The position numbers and the translations under genes were made by a program. A stretch of 64,000 nt of DNA, taken from NCBI GenBank assembly GCA_963721115.1, contig CAVRIA010000004.1, forward strand, positions 1,178,001 to 1,242,000. The letters run 5' to 3'. Below, one piece after another: positions 50,701-58,721 of the stretch (the first letter of the stretch is position 1; the number at the start of each line of letters is the position of its first letter). This DNA is from CAVRIA01 sp963721115 (GTDB lineage Bacteria; Desulfobacterota; Binatia; HRBIN30; CADEER01). The notes beneath the pieces are model-generated. The model was not told the DNA's origin, did no database searches, and saw only the letters and a program-made list of their open reading frames with translations.

Positions 50701-50887
50701 GCGCCCGCTCGGCCTCGCGGTGGTGGGCGGGTTGCTCTTCTCGCAGCTGGTGACCCTGTACCTGACGCCAGTGTACTACACCTTCCTGGAGAGCCTGCGG
50801 CGCCTGGTGGGCGAGCGCGCCTGGCGCCGGAAGCCGCCGCTGCCTGCCGAGGCGGCGGTTCCGGCTGCCTCTGGAGATTCTAGATGA
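47738..50887 (+). CDS. RND multidrug efflux permease, MdtB/MdtC-like
   Basis: This 1,049-residue protein is the inner-membrane pump of a tripartite RND system. It opens with MNIAALFIRRPVGTTLIMLAILLFGVLGY and has the usual internal duplication. Typical are the DLPNVDFPTLLVSASLPGTSPE motif, PNPPTFRRVNPADQPILYIGL, and the proton-relay region of TM4 (LSIGFVVDDAIVMLENIVRHMEKG) with its DD pair. FVGMIMLIGIVKKNAIMQIDFAL is conserved in TM10. The pattern is closest to MdtB/MdtC. It acts with the adaptor encoded just upstream and probably an unlinked outer-membrane channel. Substrates cannot be inferred. Confidence 0.95.
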   Translation: MNIAALFIRRPVGTTLIMLAILLFGVLGYRVLPVSDLPNVDFPTLLVSASLPGTSPETMASSVATPLERQFSTIAGLASMTSTNSLGTTQVTLQFDLDRNIDAAAQDVQAAISQAAPLLPPGMPNPPTFRRVNPADQPILYIGLTSPTLPLYELNEYGDTMMAQRISMVSGVAQVQVFGAQKYAVRVDVDPRALASRGIGIDEVEQAVRSANVNMPTGTLYGAERAFTVRATGQLTDAALFRPVIVAYRNGAPVRLSDLGTVEDGVEDDKTASWYGDAHGLQRAIVLAVQRQPGTNTVGVANAVKDLIPSLEKQLPPSVHLHVLFDRSESILASVNDVKVTMLAALVLVVLVIFLFLRNFSATAIPSLALPMSIVGTFAVMVPLGYSLDNLSLMALTLSIGFVVDDAIVMLENIVRHMEKGERPLAAALDGSREIGFTIVSMTISLAAVFLPVLFLPGILGRLFHEFAVTICVAILISGFVSLTFTPMLCSRFLRPPGAVRRGRFYRTTERFFDAMLGVYERSLRAVLRHRTETLVVSLIILAATAYLFMHIPKGFIPDEDQSAVFAVTEAAQGTSFDAMVQHQTAVAEIVRRDPSVRTLFSTIVGPSAGTGSTSNQGRMFIHLKPPDQRPSIPQVIGELRRKVAVVPGMRVYMQPLPTIRIGGQLTKSLYQFSLQSPNTDELYAAAERLESRLHGLVELQDVTSDLQLRNPEVKVSIDRDHASKLGVSAEQVETALADAYSDRWVSTIYAPNNQYKVILGVQDRYQRDPAALSLLYVRSASGQLVPLDAVSRRSERVGPLTVNHAGQLPAVTLSFNLAPGVALGDAVEAVEAVARQTLPASVTTSFQGTAEAFQSSLSGLWLLLAAAIAVIYIVLGILYESFVHPLTILSGLPSAGFGALLTLLFFGIDLNVYAFVGMIMLIGIVKKNAIMQIDFALEAQRGEGKKPIDAIYEGCVIRFRPIMMTTMAALVGALPIALGLGAGGMARRPLGLAVVGGLLFSQLVTLYLTPVYYTFLESLRRLVGERAWRRKPPLPAEAAVPAASGDSR

Positions 50888-50967
50888 GCGGCCGCCGTGG
50901 GATGTACCGCGTTGGACATGCCGCGCTCGGAACGATAGCGAAGGGGTGAAGGGAGGAGTTGGTCGTG

Positions 50968-52428
50968 ATGCATGTTCTCCGAATCTCGAGCGCGGTTCTA
51001 CTCTTGCTTTGCGCGGCGCCGTCGTTTGCGGCGACGTTTACGGTCGACAGCACGTCGGACGGTGTCGACGCGAACCCCGGTGACGGCGCGTGCGCAACCA
51101 AGTCGGGTACGTGCACGCTGCGAGCGGCGGTGCAGGAGTCGAACGCGCGACCCGGACCGGACCGCATCGTGCTCGTGGCGGGCACGTACGCCCTGACCAT
51201 CGCGCCGGCGGAGAACGCGTCCGCCGAAGCGGGCGACCTCGACGTCCTCGGCGAGCTGACGATCAGCGGCGGCGGGGCGGCGAAGACGATCGTCGACGGC
51301 GGCAAGCTCGACCGCGTGTTCGAGATCCACCACGAGGCGCAGGTCGACATCTCGGACGTGACGGTGCGCAACGGAAAGTCGCCCGACGGAGAGGACGGCG
51401 GCGGGATCTTCAACGGCGGGCGCCTCACCCTGACCGACGCGGTGGTGAGCGACAACGTGGCCGTCGCCCTGCCCCTGACGCCGGGAGGTCGCGGCGGGGG
51501 AATTCACAACGAGGGAGATCTGCAGCTGAACCATGTTCGGCTCGAGCACAACCGCGCCGACGGCGCCGGGGGAGGGCTGATCAACCTCGGAAAGGCCGAG
51601 GTCGCGAACGGGGCGATCCTGGAGAACGTGTCGTCGACCGACAAGGGCGGCGGCATCGAGAATCGGGACAAGCTGACCGTTGTCGCGACCTCGATCAGCG
51701 GCAACACGGCAAACGATGTCGGCGGCGGGATCGACAACGTCGGCGGCCACGTTCTGGTGGTCGACAGCACGATCGACGAGAACTCCTCTCTGCGCGGCGG
51801 CGGCATTCTGAACCTGGGCACGCTGGCGCTCACCAACGTGACGCTGAGCGGCAATGCCGCCACTGACTCCGGCGGTGGGCTGTGGAACGGCGACGCAAAC
51901 AGCGTCACCATGAACAACGTCACGATCGCCTCCAACCGCGCCGCCAGCGGCGGCGACGCCGGACACGGCGGCGGTATCTGCAATGACGTGGGAGGAATGC
52001 TGACCGCGTCGAACTCGATCGTCGCCGACAACCACGACCTGGACGGCAAGAGTCCGGACTGCTCGGGTGAGATCATCTCGCGGGGGTACGACCTCGTCCA
52101 GAACATCAGCGGCTGCTCGATCACGGGAAAGGGCAAGGGCGACCTGAAAGAGGTGGATCCCCACCTGGAGGCGCTGGCGAGCAACGGCGGCCCGACGCGT
52201 ACCCGCGCCCTGCGAGCGGGCAGCCCCGCCGTCGACGCAGGCAGCCCTCGGACGCCCGGCAGCGGCAAGGGAGCCTGTGCCAAGGCGGACGAGCGGGGCG
52301 TGGAGCGCCCCGTGGACGGCAAGGGTACGGGACGCGCGCGCTGCGACATGGGCGCGTACGAGTTTCGCCCCGACGAGGACGCCAAGCCCGAGCAGGACGT
52401 CTCGAAGCCGGCGTCGACTCCAAGATAG
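50968..52428 (+). CDS. Secreted parallel-beta-helix-like protein with CSLREA-type N terminus
   Basis: Signal peptide MHVLRISSAVLLLLCAAPSFAA, then a CSLREA-like segment (DGACATKSGTCTLRAAVQESNARPG) followed by IVLVAGTYALTI. The body has repeated turns with G-G-G-I motifs (GGGIFNGGRLTLTDAVVS, GGGIHNEGDLQLNHVRLE, GGGIENRDKLTVVAT), typical of right-handed beta-helix proteins. The C-terminal region (PDCSGEIISRGYDLVQNISGCSI, DMGAYEF) is the choice-of-anchor Q type. Probably extracellular or surface-associated; function unknown. ATG at 50968 is chosen because GGAGGAG lies 9 bases upstream. Confidence 0.8.
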   Translation: MHVLRISSAVLLLLCAAPSFAATFTVDSTSDGVDANPGDGACATKSGTCTLRAAVQESNARPGPDRIVLVAGTYALTIAPAENASAEAGDLDVLGELTISGGGAAKTIVDGGKLDRVFEIHHEAQVDISDVTVRNGKSPDGEDGGGIFNGGRLTLTDAVVSDNVAVALPLTPGGRGGGIHNEGDLQLNHVRLEHNRADGAGGGLINLGKAEVANGAILENVSSTDKGGGIENRDKLTVVATSISGNTANDVGGGIDNVGGHVLVVDSTIDENSSLRGGGILNLGTLALTNVTLSGNAATDSGGGLWNGDANSVTMNNVTIASNRAASGGDAGHGGGICNDVGGMLTASNSIVADNHDLDGKSPDCSGEIISRGYDLVQNISGCSITGKGKGDLKEVDPHLEALASNGGPTRTRALRAGSPAVDAGSPRTPGSGKGACAKADERGVERPVDGKGTGRARCDMGAYEFRPDEDAKPEQDVSKPASTPR

Positions 52429-52485
52429 CGAGTTTCCTCCTCGGCCGCTCCCGGGCGGCGCCCGACTGTGGTAAGGACGGCCGCG

Positions 52486-53709
52486 ATGGGCGGCGGCGGG
52501 CAGGCCTGGTACAGGCAGTTGCACTGGCAGATCCTCGCCGCGATGGCGGTGGGGGGGCTGGCCGGCTGGCTGCTGGGGGACCGGGTTCGGTACGTCGCCC
52601 CGCTGGGAGACGTCTTCATCCGCCTCCTGCGCATGGTGATCGTGCCGCTGATCTTCTCTTCCCTGGTGGTCGGCACCACCGGCCTGGGAGACGCGTCACG
52701 CGTCGGGCGGCTCGGTCTCAAAGCGTTCGTGTACTACATGGCGACCAGCGGCGCGGCCATTCTGGCCGGCCTGGTGGCGGTGAATCTGATTCGCCCCGGA
52801 GTCGGGGCCAGCTTGCCGCTGAGCGCGACGCCGGAGGGGATCAATCTCGGTGTGGAGACGCTGGGCCAGACTCTGCTCGGCATCATCCCGGACAACCCGA
52901 TCGCGGCGATGGCGAGCGGGAACGTGCTGGCGATCATCTTCTTCGCCCTCCTGGTCGGTCTGTTCACCAACCGCCTGCCGGATCCCGGCCGCCGCGTCAT
53001 CGTCGACCTCGTGAACGCCCTCTTCGACCTGATGATGCTCATCACCGACTTCGTGATCCGCCTGGCGCCGTTCGGTGTGTTTGGCCTCATGGCGAAGATC
53101 GTCGGGACGACGGGCTTCGCCGCCTTTCCGCCCCTGCTCGAGTACATGTTGACCGTCATCCTCAGCCTGGCACTGCACGCCCTGGTCACGCTGCCTCTGG
53201 TGCTGCTCGTCTTCGGGCGGGTGCGGCCGATGGCGTATGCGCGCGCCGTTGCGCCGGCGTTGGCGACGGCGTTCTCCACCGCCTCGAGCTCGGCCACCCT
53301 GCCGCTGACGCTCGAGTGTGTGGAGAGGCGCGGCGGCGTGCCCAATCAGGTCGGCTCCTTCGTCCTGCCTCTCGGCGCCACCGTCAACATGGACGGCACC
53401 GCCCTTTACGAGTGCGTGGCGGCGATCTTCATCGCCCAGGTCTACGGCATCTCCCTCGGCATTCAGCAGCAGGTGCTGGTCTTCGTGACCGCCCTGCTGG
53501 CGTCGATCGGGGCCGCCGGCATCCCGATGGCGGGGCTGGTCATGATCGTGATCGTGCTGCGCTCGGTCGGCCTGCCCATCGAGGGGGTGGGCCTCATTCT
53601 CGCCGTCGACCGCGTTCTCGACATGTGCCGAACGAGCGTCAACGTCTGGAGCGACACCGTCGGCGCCGTGGTGGTCGCGCGTTGGGAGGGATACGCGATC
53701 GGCGAGTGA
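52486..53709 (+). CDS. Dicarboxylate/amino-acid:cation symporter (SDF/DAACS family)
   Basis: About 407 residues with 8 membrane spans and two re-entrant hairpins. The family signatures are STASSSATLPLTLECVE (HP1), NMDGTALYECVAAIFIAQ (TM7) and AGIPMAGLVMIVIVLRSVGLP (HP2), with DRVLDMCRTSVNVWSD in TM8. The family moves glutamate, aspartate or C4-dicarboxylates with Na+ or H+. The ATG at 52486 has AAGGA 8 bases upstream; an in-frame GTG at 52468 is possible. It precedes the nitrogen-regulated porin-glnK-amtB cluster but has its own unit. Confidence 0.9.
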   Translation: MGGGGQAWYRQLHWQILAAMAVGGLAGWLLGDRVRYVAPLGDVFIRLLRMVIVPLIFSSLVVGTTGLGDASRVGRLGLKAFVYYMATSGAAILAGLVAVNLIRPGVGASLPLSATPEGINLGVETLGQTLLGIIPDNPIAAMASGNVLAIIFFALLVGLFTNRLPDPGRRVIVDLVNALFDLMMLITDFVIRLAPFGVFGLMAKIVGTTGFAAFPPLLEYMLTVILSLALHALVTLPLVLLVFGRVRPMAYARAVAPALATAFSTASSSATLPLTLECVERRGGVPNQVGSFVLPLGATVNMDGTALYECVAAIFIAQVYGISLGIQQQVLVFVTALLASIGAAGIPMAGLVMIVIVLRSVGLPIEGVGLILAVDRVLDMCRTSVNVWSDTVGAVVVARWEGYAIGE

Positions 53710-53741
53710 GCACCCGCCCGCACGGATCGCGGGCTCTGCCG

Positions 53742-53756
53742 GCACGTGGAGCGTGC
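53742..53756 (+). promoter_or_regulatory. NtrC-like enhancer dyad
   Basis: GCAC-N7-GTGC at 53742-53756 (within GGCACG-TGGAG-CGTGCC) matches the core of NtrC sites (TGCACC-N5-GGTGCA). It lies 110 bases upstream of the sigma-54 promoter at 53866, a usual enhancer distance. The outer T/A bases of the consensus are not kept. Confidence 0.55.
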
Positions 53757-53865
53757 CTCGTCCGTGCACAAAACCCGGGCCCGCTGCTCAAAAACTAGGC
53801 ATGGGGAACCCGCGGAAAGAGCCCCATTTCCCTCGCTTTGAATGCCCTGTGACCTCTAGGGCGCA

Positions 53866-53881
53866 TGGCACCGGCATTGCT
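53866..53881 (+). promoter_or_regulatory. Sigma-54 (-24/-12) promoter of the porin-glnK-amtB unit
   Basis: TGGCACCGGCATTGCT at 53866-53881 matches the TGGCAC-N5-TTGCW consensus at every fixed position, with GG and GC correctly spaced. Transcription would start near 53892, about 50 bases before the porin ATG at 53942. Confidence 0.88.
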
Positions 53882-53941
53882 GTCCCCCGGGGCCAAGCCG
53901 GCGCACCCGGCACAACCTTCAACACGCACGGAGGAGGGCAA

Positions 53942-55204
53942 ATGGGAAACGATCGAAGACTGTTGTTCTCGGTGGGACTGACGATGGCGCTCGGCATGAT
54001 GCTTCCCAGGCTGGGAGTCGCGCAGACCATCGGGGAGCGACTGGATGCGGTGGAGAAGAAGGTCGAGGACCAGGGGAAAAGCATCGACGCGGCAACCGGG
54101 GTCGACATCCACGCCATGGGGATGTTCGACTACAACTACAACTTCAACAACCCCGGGGACACCCCGCTCAGCACGTTCAACTTCAAAAACAACACGTTCG
54201 ATGTGCGGCAGGCGAGCCTGTTCTTCGAACGCCTGCGCGAAGATGAGAACTGGGGCTTCAACCTCGTCCTGGACTTCGGCACGACGGCCGAGGCGATCGC
54301 ATCGCGCTGGGGCGGCTCGAATTCACGGGGCACCTCCACCAACCTGTGCGGCAACAGCGGCAGCTGTGAAGTCGAGATCCGCGAAGCCTGGGGCACCTAC
54401 AAGCTGCCGTTCGGGCTGCCGGGTGCGGACAAGATCTCGGTCAAGGGCGGTAAGTTCATCACCCTGCTCGGCTACGAGATCATCCCGACGTACAACGCGT
54501 TCAACGACAACATCTCCACGTCGTATCTGTTCGGTTACTCGATCCCCTTCACGCACACCGGCGTGCTCTTCAACATTCCCATCATCGACATGGTCTCGCT
54601 GGACCTCGGCGTCGTGAACGGCTGGGACAAAGTCAAGGACAACAACAGCGGCAAGACGCTGCTCGGCGGCCTGAGCATCGCGCCGCTCGACAATCTGTCG
54701 AGCTACATCGCCTGGACGGTCGGCTCGGAGAACAATCCGACCTCAGCGGGCGGGGCCGGCGCCGGTTCGCTGCGCTCGGTGGTGACGGCCAACGTCGCTT
54801 ATCAGCCGATCGAGCTGCTGGGCTTCGCCCTCGACGGCACGTGGGCCAATGACAGCAACGCCGTGCCGAACGGCAGCGGCACGGGGACGAGCAGTGCCAA
54901 CTGGTACGGCCTCGCTGCCTACGCGACGGTCAACGTCACGCCGGAGCTCAAGTTCGCGTTGCGCGCCGAGTGGTTCGACGATCCCGACGGGACACAGACG
55001 GGTTTCGCACGCACGACGTACTGGGAACTGACACCGACCGTCTCGTACGCGTTGACAGACCACGTCACGGTGCGGGCCGAGTATCGGCACGACGAGGCGA
55101 GCGGCGCGGTCTTCCCGCAGCGCGGCACGTCGGGGGTCAACGGCGGCGGGACGCCGGTCAACGGCCAGGACCTCATCCGCTCGGAATTCATCGTAGCGTT
55201 CTGA
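53942..55204 (+). CDS. Outer-membrane beta-barrel porin, BBP2/OmpL-like
   Basis: A 420-residue protein with a signal peptide (SVGLTMALGMMLPRLGVAQ), a short coiled coil (ERLDAVEKKVEDQGKSID), then alternating aromatic strands of a beta barrel ending in Phe (SEFIVAF). Segments such as DVRQASLFFERL, YKLPFGLPGADKISVKGGKF and IPTYNAFNDNISTSYLFGYSIPFTHTGV are typical of the OmpL-like (BBP2) porin family. ATG at 53942 is preceded by GGAGGAGGG; a longer upstream frame lacks a signal sequence. It precedes glnK-amtB by 32 bases and shares their sigma-54 promoter, so it is a good candidate for nitrogen-source entry through the outer membrane. Confidence 0.85.
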   Translation: MGNDRRLLFSVGLTMALGMMLPRLGVAQTIGERLDAVEKKVEDQGKSIDAATGVDIHAMGMFDYNYNFNNPGDTPLSTFNFKNNTFDVRQASLFFERLREDENWGFNLVLDFGTTAEAIASRWGGSNSRGTSTNLCGNSGSCEVEIREAWGTYKLPFGLPGADKISVKGGKFITLLGYEIIPTYNAFNDNISTSYLFGYSIPFTHTGVLFNIPIIDMVSLDLGVVNGWDKVKDNNSGKTLLGGLSIAPLDNLSSYIAWTVGSENNPTSAGGAGAGSLRSVVTANVAYQPIELLGFALDGTWANDSNAVPNGSGTGTSSANWYGLAAYATVNVTPELKFALRAEWFDDPDGTQTGFARTTYWELTPTVSYALTDHVTVRAEYRHDEASGAVFPQRGTSGVNGGGTPVNGQDLIRSEFIVAF

Positions 55205-55236
55205 AGACCTGATTGAAGAGCGACGGAGGAATCGGC

Positions 55237-55575
55237 ATGAAGAAAATCGAAGCGATCATCAAGCCCTTCAAGCTGGACGAGGTCAAGGAAGCACTGGCCC
55301 GCGAGGGGATCCAGGGCATGACCGTGTCCGAGGTGAAGGGATTCGGCCGTCAGAAGGGCCATACAGAGCTCTATCGCGGGGCGGAGTACGTCGTCGATTT
55401 CCTCCCCAAGATCAAGATCGAGCTCCTGGTCGACGACAAGGACGCCGCTACCGCCTGTCGCGTCATCGAGACGACGGGCAAGACGGGGCGTATCGGAGAT
55501 GGAAAGATCTTCGTGCTGCCGGTGGAGGAGGTGGTTCGAATCCGCACCGGGGAACGAGGTGCCGAGGCCGTTTGA
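55237..55575 (+). CDS. glnK: PII nitrogen regulatory protein
   Basis: The 112-residue product is a canonical PII protein. The T-loop segment RQKGHTELYRGAEYVVDFLPKI carries the uridylylation Tyr51, and the B- and C-loop TGKTGRIGDGKIFVLPVEEVVRIRTGERG binds ATP and 2-oxoglutarate. Being next to amtB it is better called GlnK than GlnB, though sequence alone does not separate them. It reports 2-oxoglutarate and ATP/ADP state and is expected to block AmtB when nitrogen is plentiful. ATG at 55237 has GGAGGA upstream. Confidence 0.93.
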   Translation: MKKIEAIIKPFKLDEVKEALAREGIQGMTVSEVKGFGRQKGHTELYRGAEYVVDFLPKIKIELLVDDKDAATACRVIETTGKTGRIGDGKIFVLPVEEVVRIRTGERGAEAV

Positions 55576-55603
55576 TCCATCGTCAGGCGAAGCCGACCGC
55601 CGA

Positions 55604-55632
55604 CGCGTTGGCGCTGCAGCAGCGCCAACGCG
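55604..55632. repeat. Long GC-rich hairpin between glnK and amtB
   Basis: Perfect 14-base arms, CGCGTTGGCGCTGC (55604-55617) and GCAGCGCCAACGCG (55619-55632), flank a single A. Further pairing (CCGCC with GGCGG) extends it. The practical stem is about 12 bp with a 5-base loop. With no T-run it is not a classic terminator but could attenuate transcription or protect the upstream glnK message. Confidence 0.55.
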
Positions 55633-55761
55633 CGGCGGTCGGACGACGGGCTCCGTGTGCGGGCGATCATGCACGCGGGCCCTTCGGCTGTTTCGAGTCC
55701 GGGGACACGTGGGACCGGCGTGCAATCAAGCATGCCTTCAGAGAGCGAGGAGGGTGATTCG

Positions 55762-57243
55762 ATGAGACGTAGCAGGAGAGTTCGATTTGGGAGGGCCGCC
55801 GGCCTCTCCGCCGTGGCGATTGTCGCGGCGGCAGTGGTGCTGGGCACCGCGTCACGACTTTGGGCGCAGACGGGAGCCCCCACTCCGGACCAGATCAAGG
55901 AGCTGCTGGCGACGCCGAAGGTGATCGCGGACACGATGTGGACGCTCATCACCGGAATGCTGGTGTTCTTCATGAACCTCGGCTTCGCCATGGTGGAGAG
56001 CGGCCTGTGTCGGGCCAAGAACGCGGTCAACATCCTGGCCAAGAATTTCATCGTCTTCTCCGTTTCCTCCCTGGCGTTCCTCATCCTCGGGTGGGGCCTG
56101 ATGTTCGGCGACGGAAACGGCTTTGTCGGCACGCACGGGCTGTTCTTCGTCGGCGGGATGGACAACAGCCCGGCGACGGGCGACGCGTACCGCGGCGTCT
56201 ACGGCGCCATCGCATGGGCCACGGTCCCGGTCTGGGCGAAGTTCTTCTTCCAGCTCGTCTTCGCCGGAACGGCGGCGACCATCGTGTCCGGTGCCGTCGC
56301 CGAGCGGATCAAGTTCCTGTCCTTCGTCGTATTCTCCTTCGTCATCGTCGGCATCATGTATCCGGTCACCGGCCACTGGATCTGGGGCGGCGGCTGGCTG
56401 GCGAATCTCAACTTCTGGGATTTCGCCGGCTCCACCGTCGTGCACTCGGTCGGTGGGTGGGCGGCGCTCGCGGGCATCCTGATGCTCGGACCCCGCATCG
56501 GCAAGTACAACTCGGAAGGCAGGGTCACGCCGATCCCGGGCCATAGCATGACCTCGGCGACGATCGGCGTGTTCGTCCTCTGGCTCGGCTGGTTCGGATT
56601 CAATCCCGGCAGCACGATGGCAGCCGACCCGAGCGCCATCGCACACATCTGCGTGACCACCAATACGGCCGCCGCCGCCGCTTCGATCAGCGCTCTGATT
56701 GCGGCCATCGTGTTGCTCGGCAAGCCGGATCTGTCGATGATTCTGAACGGCTGCCTGGCCGGCCTTGTGGCGATCACGGCCCCCTGTGCCTGGGTGAGCG
56801 TCGGCAGCTCCCTGGTCATCGGTCTGATCGCCGGTGTCCTGGTCGTCGTCGCGGTGCTCTTCTTCGACCGGCTGCGGCTGGACGACCCGGTCGGCGCTCT
56901 GTCGGTGCACCTCGTCAACGGCGTCTGGGGAACGCTCTCCATCGGTCTCTTCGCGGACGCCGCGGCGGCGCCGGTGAGCGGGCCGGCGAACGGCCTGTTC
57001 TTCGGCGGCGGATTCGGTCAGCTCTGGGCGCAGACCGTCGGCGTCGTCACGGTGGGCGCCTACACTCTGGGCATCGGCTTGGTGGCCTTCGCCATCATCA
57101 AGGCGGCGATGGGCCTGCGCGTCACGCCGGAGGAGGAGGTCGAAGGCCTGGACATGGGCGAGCATGGCAATGAGGCCTACCCGGACTTCCAGCTCGTTTC
57201 GGTGGGAAGTCGCCTGAGCACGGGCGGCTCGCGCATGGGGTGA
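55762..57243 (+). CDS. amtB: Ammonium transporter
   Basis: A 493-residue Amt/Rh-family channel protein with an N-terminal signal-like segment and 11 predicted spans. Conserved features are GFAMVESGLCRAKNAVNILAKN, AERIKFLSFVVFSF, the pore-lining His region FAGSTVVHSVGGWAALAG and DPVGALSVHLVNGVWGTL with the second pore His. It moves NH4+ or NH3 across the inner membrane under nitrogen limitation, gated by GlnK. ATG at 55762 follows GGAGGG. A GC hairpin at 55604-55632 lies in the 186-base spacer after glnK. Confidence 0.95.
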   Translation: MRRSRRVRFGRAAGLSAVAIVAAAVVLGTASRLWAQTGAPTPDQIKELLATPKVIADTMWTLITGMLVFFMNLGFAMVESGLCRAKNAVNILAKNFIVFSVSSLAFLILGWGLMFGDGNGFVGTHGLFFVGGMDNSPATGDAYRGVYGAIAWATVPVWAKFFFQLVFAGTAATIVSGAVAERIKFLSFVVFSFVIVGIMYPVTGHWIWGGGWLANLNFWDFAGSTVVHSVGGWAALAGILMLGPRIGKYNSEGRVTPIPGHSMTSATIGVFVLWLGWFGFNPGSTMAADPSAIAHICVTTNTAAAAASISALIAAIVLLGKPDLSMILNGCLAGLVAITAPCAWVSVGSSLVIGLIAGVLVVVAVLFFDRLRLDDPVGALSVHLVNGVWGTLSIGLFADAAAAPVSGPANGLFFGGGFGQLWAQTVGVVTVGAYTLGIGLVAFAIIKAAMGLRVTPEEEVEGLDMGEHGNEAYPDFQLVSVGSRLSTGGSRMG

Positions 57244-57309
57244 GGGAGGCGGAGACGACCCGGCTCGATCGAAACGAGAACGCGGTGCAGCAGCTTGCGA
57301 TCCGCGACG

Positions 57310-57338
57310 AGGCGGGCCCGCCGTACGCGGGCCCGCCT
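57310..57338. terminator. Hairpin after amtB
   Basis: A perfect 12-bp GC stem (57310-57321 with 57327-57338) with a 5-base loop lies 66 bases beyond the amtB stop and before the response-regulator gene. It lacks a T-run, so termination there is probable but not certain. Confidence 0.55.
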
Positions 57339-57372
57339 GTGCTTGCGCGGTGGGGGTAGCAGGCGAGGTCAC

Positions 57373-57753
57373 ATGTCGCGCCGTGCCCTCGTCGTGGACG
57401 ACGAGCCGTCGATCCGCTTGATCCTCGCCGATGCTCTGCGCGGTGTCGGATGGGTGGTTCGGGAGCTCGACGACGGGGCGCTGGTCGAGGAGGCGTTGGA
57501 GGACGAGCACTTCGACCTGATCGTGCTCGATCTCTACATGCCGGGGATGAACGGGTACGAGGTGCTGCGCCGGGTGCGCCACTACCGCCGGGAGCTGCGA
57601 CCGTTCTGGAGGACCGGCGCAGACGTTCGCATCATCGCGCTCTCTGGTGCCGCCGGAGAGGCGGGGCTGTCGTTTGCCCGCCGCATCGGGGCCGACGCCT
57701 GCGTGTCCAAGCCGTTCGATCTGAAGGACTTCCTCGCCGCGGCGCTCGGTTGA
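57373..57753 (+). CDS. Single-domain response regulator
   Basis: A 126-residue receiver domain without output domain. The acidic pocket is DDE (VVDDEPS), the phospho-acceptor Asp is in LIVLDLYMPGMNG, the Thr/Ser position is in ALSG, and the Lys is in CVSKPFD. It may act by protein-protein contact, like CheY or Spo0F. No cognate kinase is adjacent. ATG at 57373 is chosen because the upstream part is Arg-rich and not conserved. Confidence 0.85.
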   Translation: MSRRALVVDDEPSIRLILADALRGVGWVVRELDDGALVEEALEDEHFDLIVLDLYMPGMNGYEVLRRVRHYRRELRPFWRTGADVRIIALSGAAGEAGLSFARRIGADACVSKPFDLKDFLAAALG

Positions 57754-57808
57754 GGACGAGCCGGCCGGAACGTTGGCGCCGGTAGCGGGCGCCGGTGTCT
57801 GGCGCTGC

Positions 57809-58648
57809 TCACGTCCCCGGCGTCGCCAGCGTTCGGCGCAGCGGTTCCGGCATGGGCCCGTCGCTCCACCGCCAGCTGCTCGAGGCGCGCAGGATGGCGG
57901 TGTCTCCGCGCCGCAGGAGGCAGGCGCATTCGAAGCCCGTATCCGACGCGGACGGGAACCAGACCGCAGCGTCGAGATGCTCTCCGTAGAGCGCCGACTC
58001 GAGGTACTCGAGGTCGTAGCGGCACGCGCGCGGCCGCGCCGCGGCGGTCGACGGATCGATCGGCCAGCCGTGCGCGGCCAGGGCATCCCAGAGCGCCTGC
58101 TCCACGTAGGCGGCATAGCGCGCGTTGTTGACGTGCGCCGCCGTGTCGATGTCCGCCATCTCGACGCGCCGCCGGGCGCGAAAGGCGCCGGCGGGCGGGG
58201 TGGCGGCGAGCCGCGGCGGGCGCCGGTGCGCCACCACGCCGCCCGGCATGAGCGCCCGCTGTAGCTCGTCCGGGGGTCGCAGGAGGGTTCCTCGAGCGGC
58301 GTCGACGTAGACCCAGTCGCTGCAGGCGCGGGCGGCGAGCGCGCCGTCGCTCGCTCGCGCCACCTCGTACTGCCGCTGCGAGCGCACGCGCCGGATGTCG
58401 TCCACCCAGGTGCGGACGACGAGGTCGTCGCCATAGCGGGGCGCGGCCGAGATGTCGACGGCGGTACGGCGGACGACCCACAGAGCGCCCTGGCGTTCGT
58501 ACCAGTCGACGTCGAAGCCGATCGCCGCCGAGGCGTCCGACGCGCTCTGCTGAAGAAGACCGAGCAGAGCGGTTGCGGCGAGGTCGCCGAAGGCGTCGAC
58601 GTCGTTGACCCGGACGTGATGACGGGAGGTGTGCACCGTGCCGGTCAC
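57809..58648 (-). CDS. Acyl-ACP/acyl-CoA thioesterase-like protein with two hotdog domains
   Basis: About 279 residues. The first hotdog starts with HHVRVNDVDAFGDLAATALLGLLQQSASDAS; the second is near VEMADIDTAAHVNNARYAAYVEQALW. The DxxxHVNNxxY pattern is the known active-site region of FatA/FatB-type thioesterases. It would release free fatty acids from acyl carriers, perhaps to recycle CoA. The GTG at 58648 is the chosen start; a longer frame to 58843 is Ser/Arg-rich and overlaps the upstream gene. It follows the acyl-CoA dehydrogenase gene on the same strand by 73 bases. Confidence 0.78.
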   Translation of the reverse strand: MTGTVHTSRHHVRVNDVDAFGDLAATALLGLLQQSASDASAAIGFDVDWYERQGALWVVRRTAVDISAAPRYGDDLVVRTWVDDIRRVRSQRQYEVARASDGALAARACSDWVYVDAARGTLLRPPDELQRALMPGGVVAHRRPPRLAATPPAGAFRARRRVEMADIDTAAHVNNARYAAYVEQALWDALAAHGWPIDPSTAAARPRACRYDLEYLESALYGEHLDAAVWFPSASDTGFECACLLRRGDTAILRASSSWRWSDGPMPEPLRRTLATPGT

Positions 58649-58721
58649 GAGTCGAAGCTCGAGCGGCGAAGCGACCGTCTGATTGGCCGTTCCGGACGGG
58701 CGACTCTTGCTCGCGCCACGC

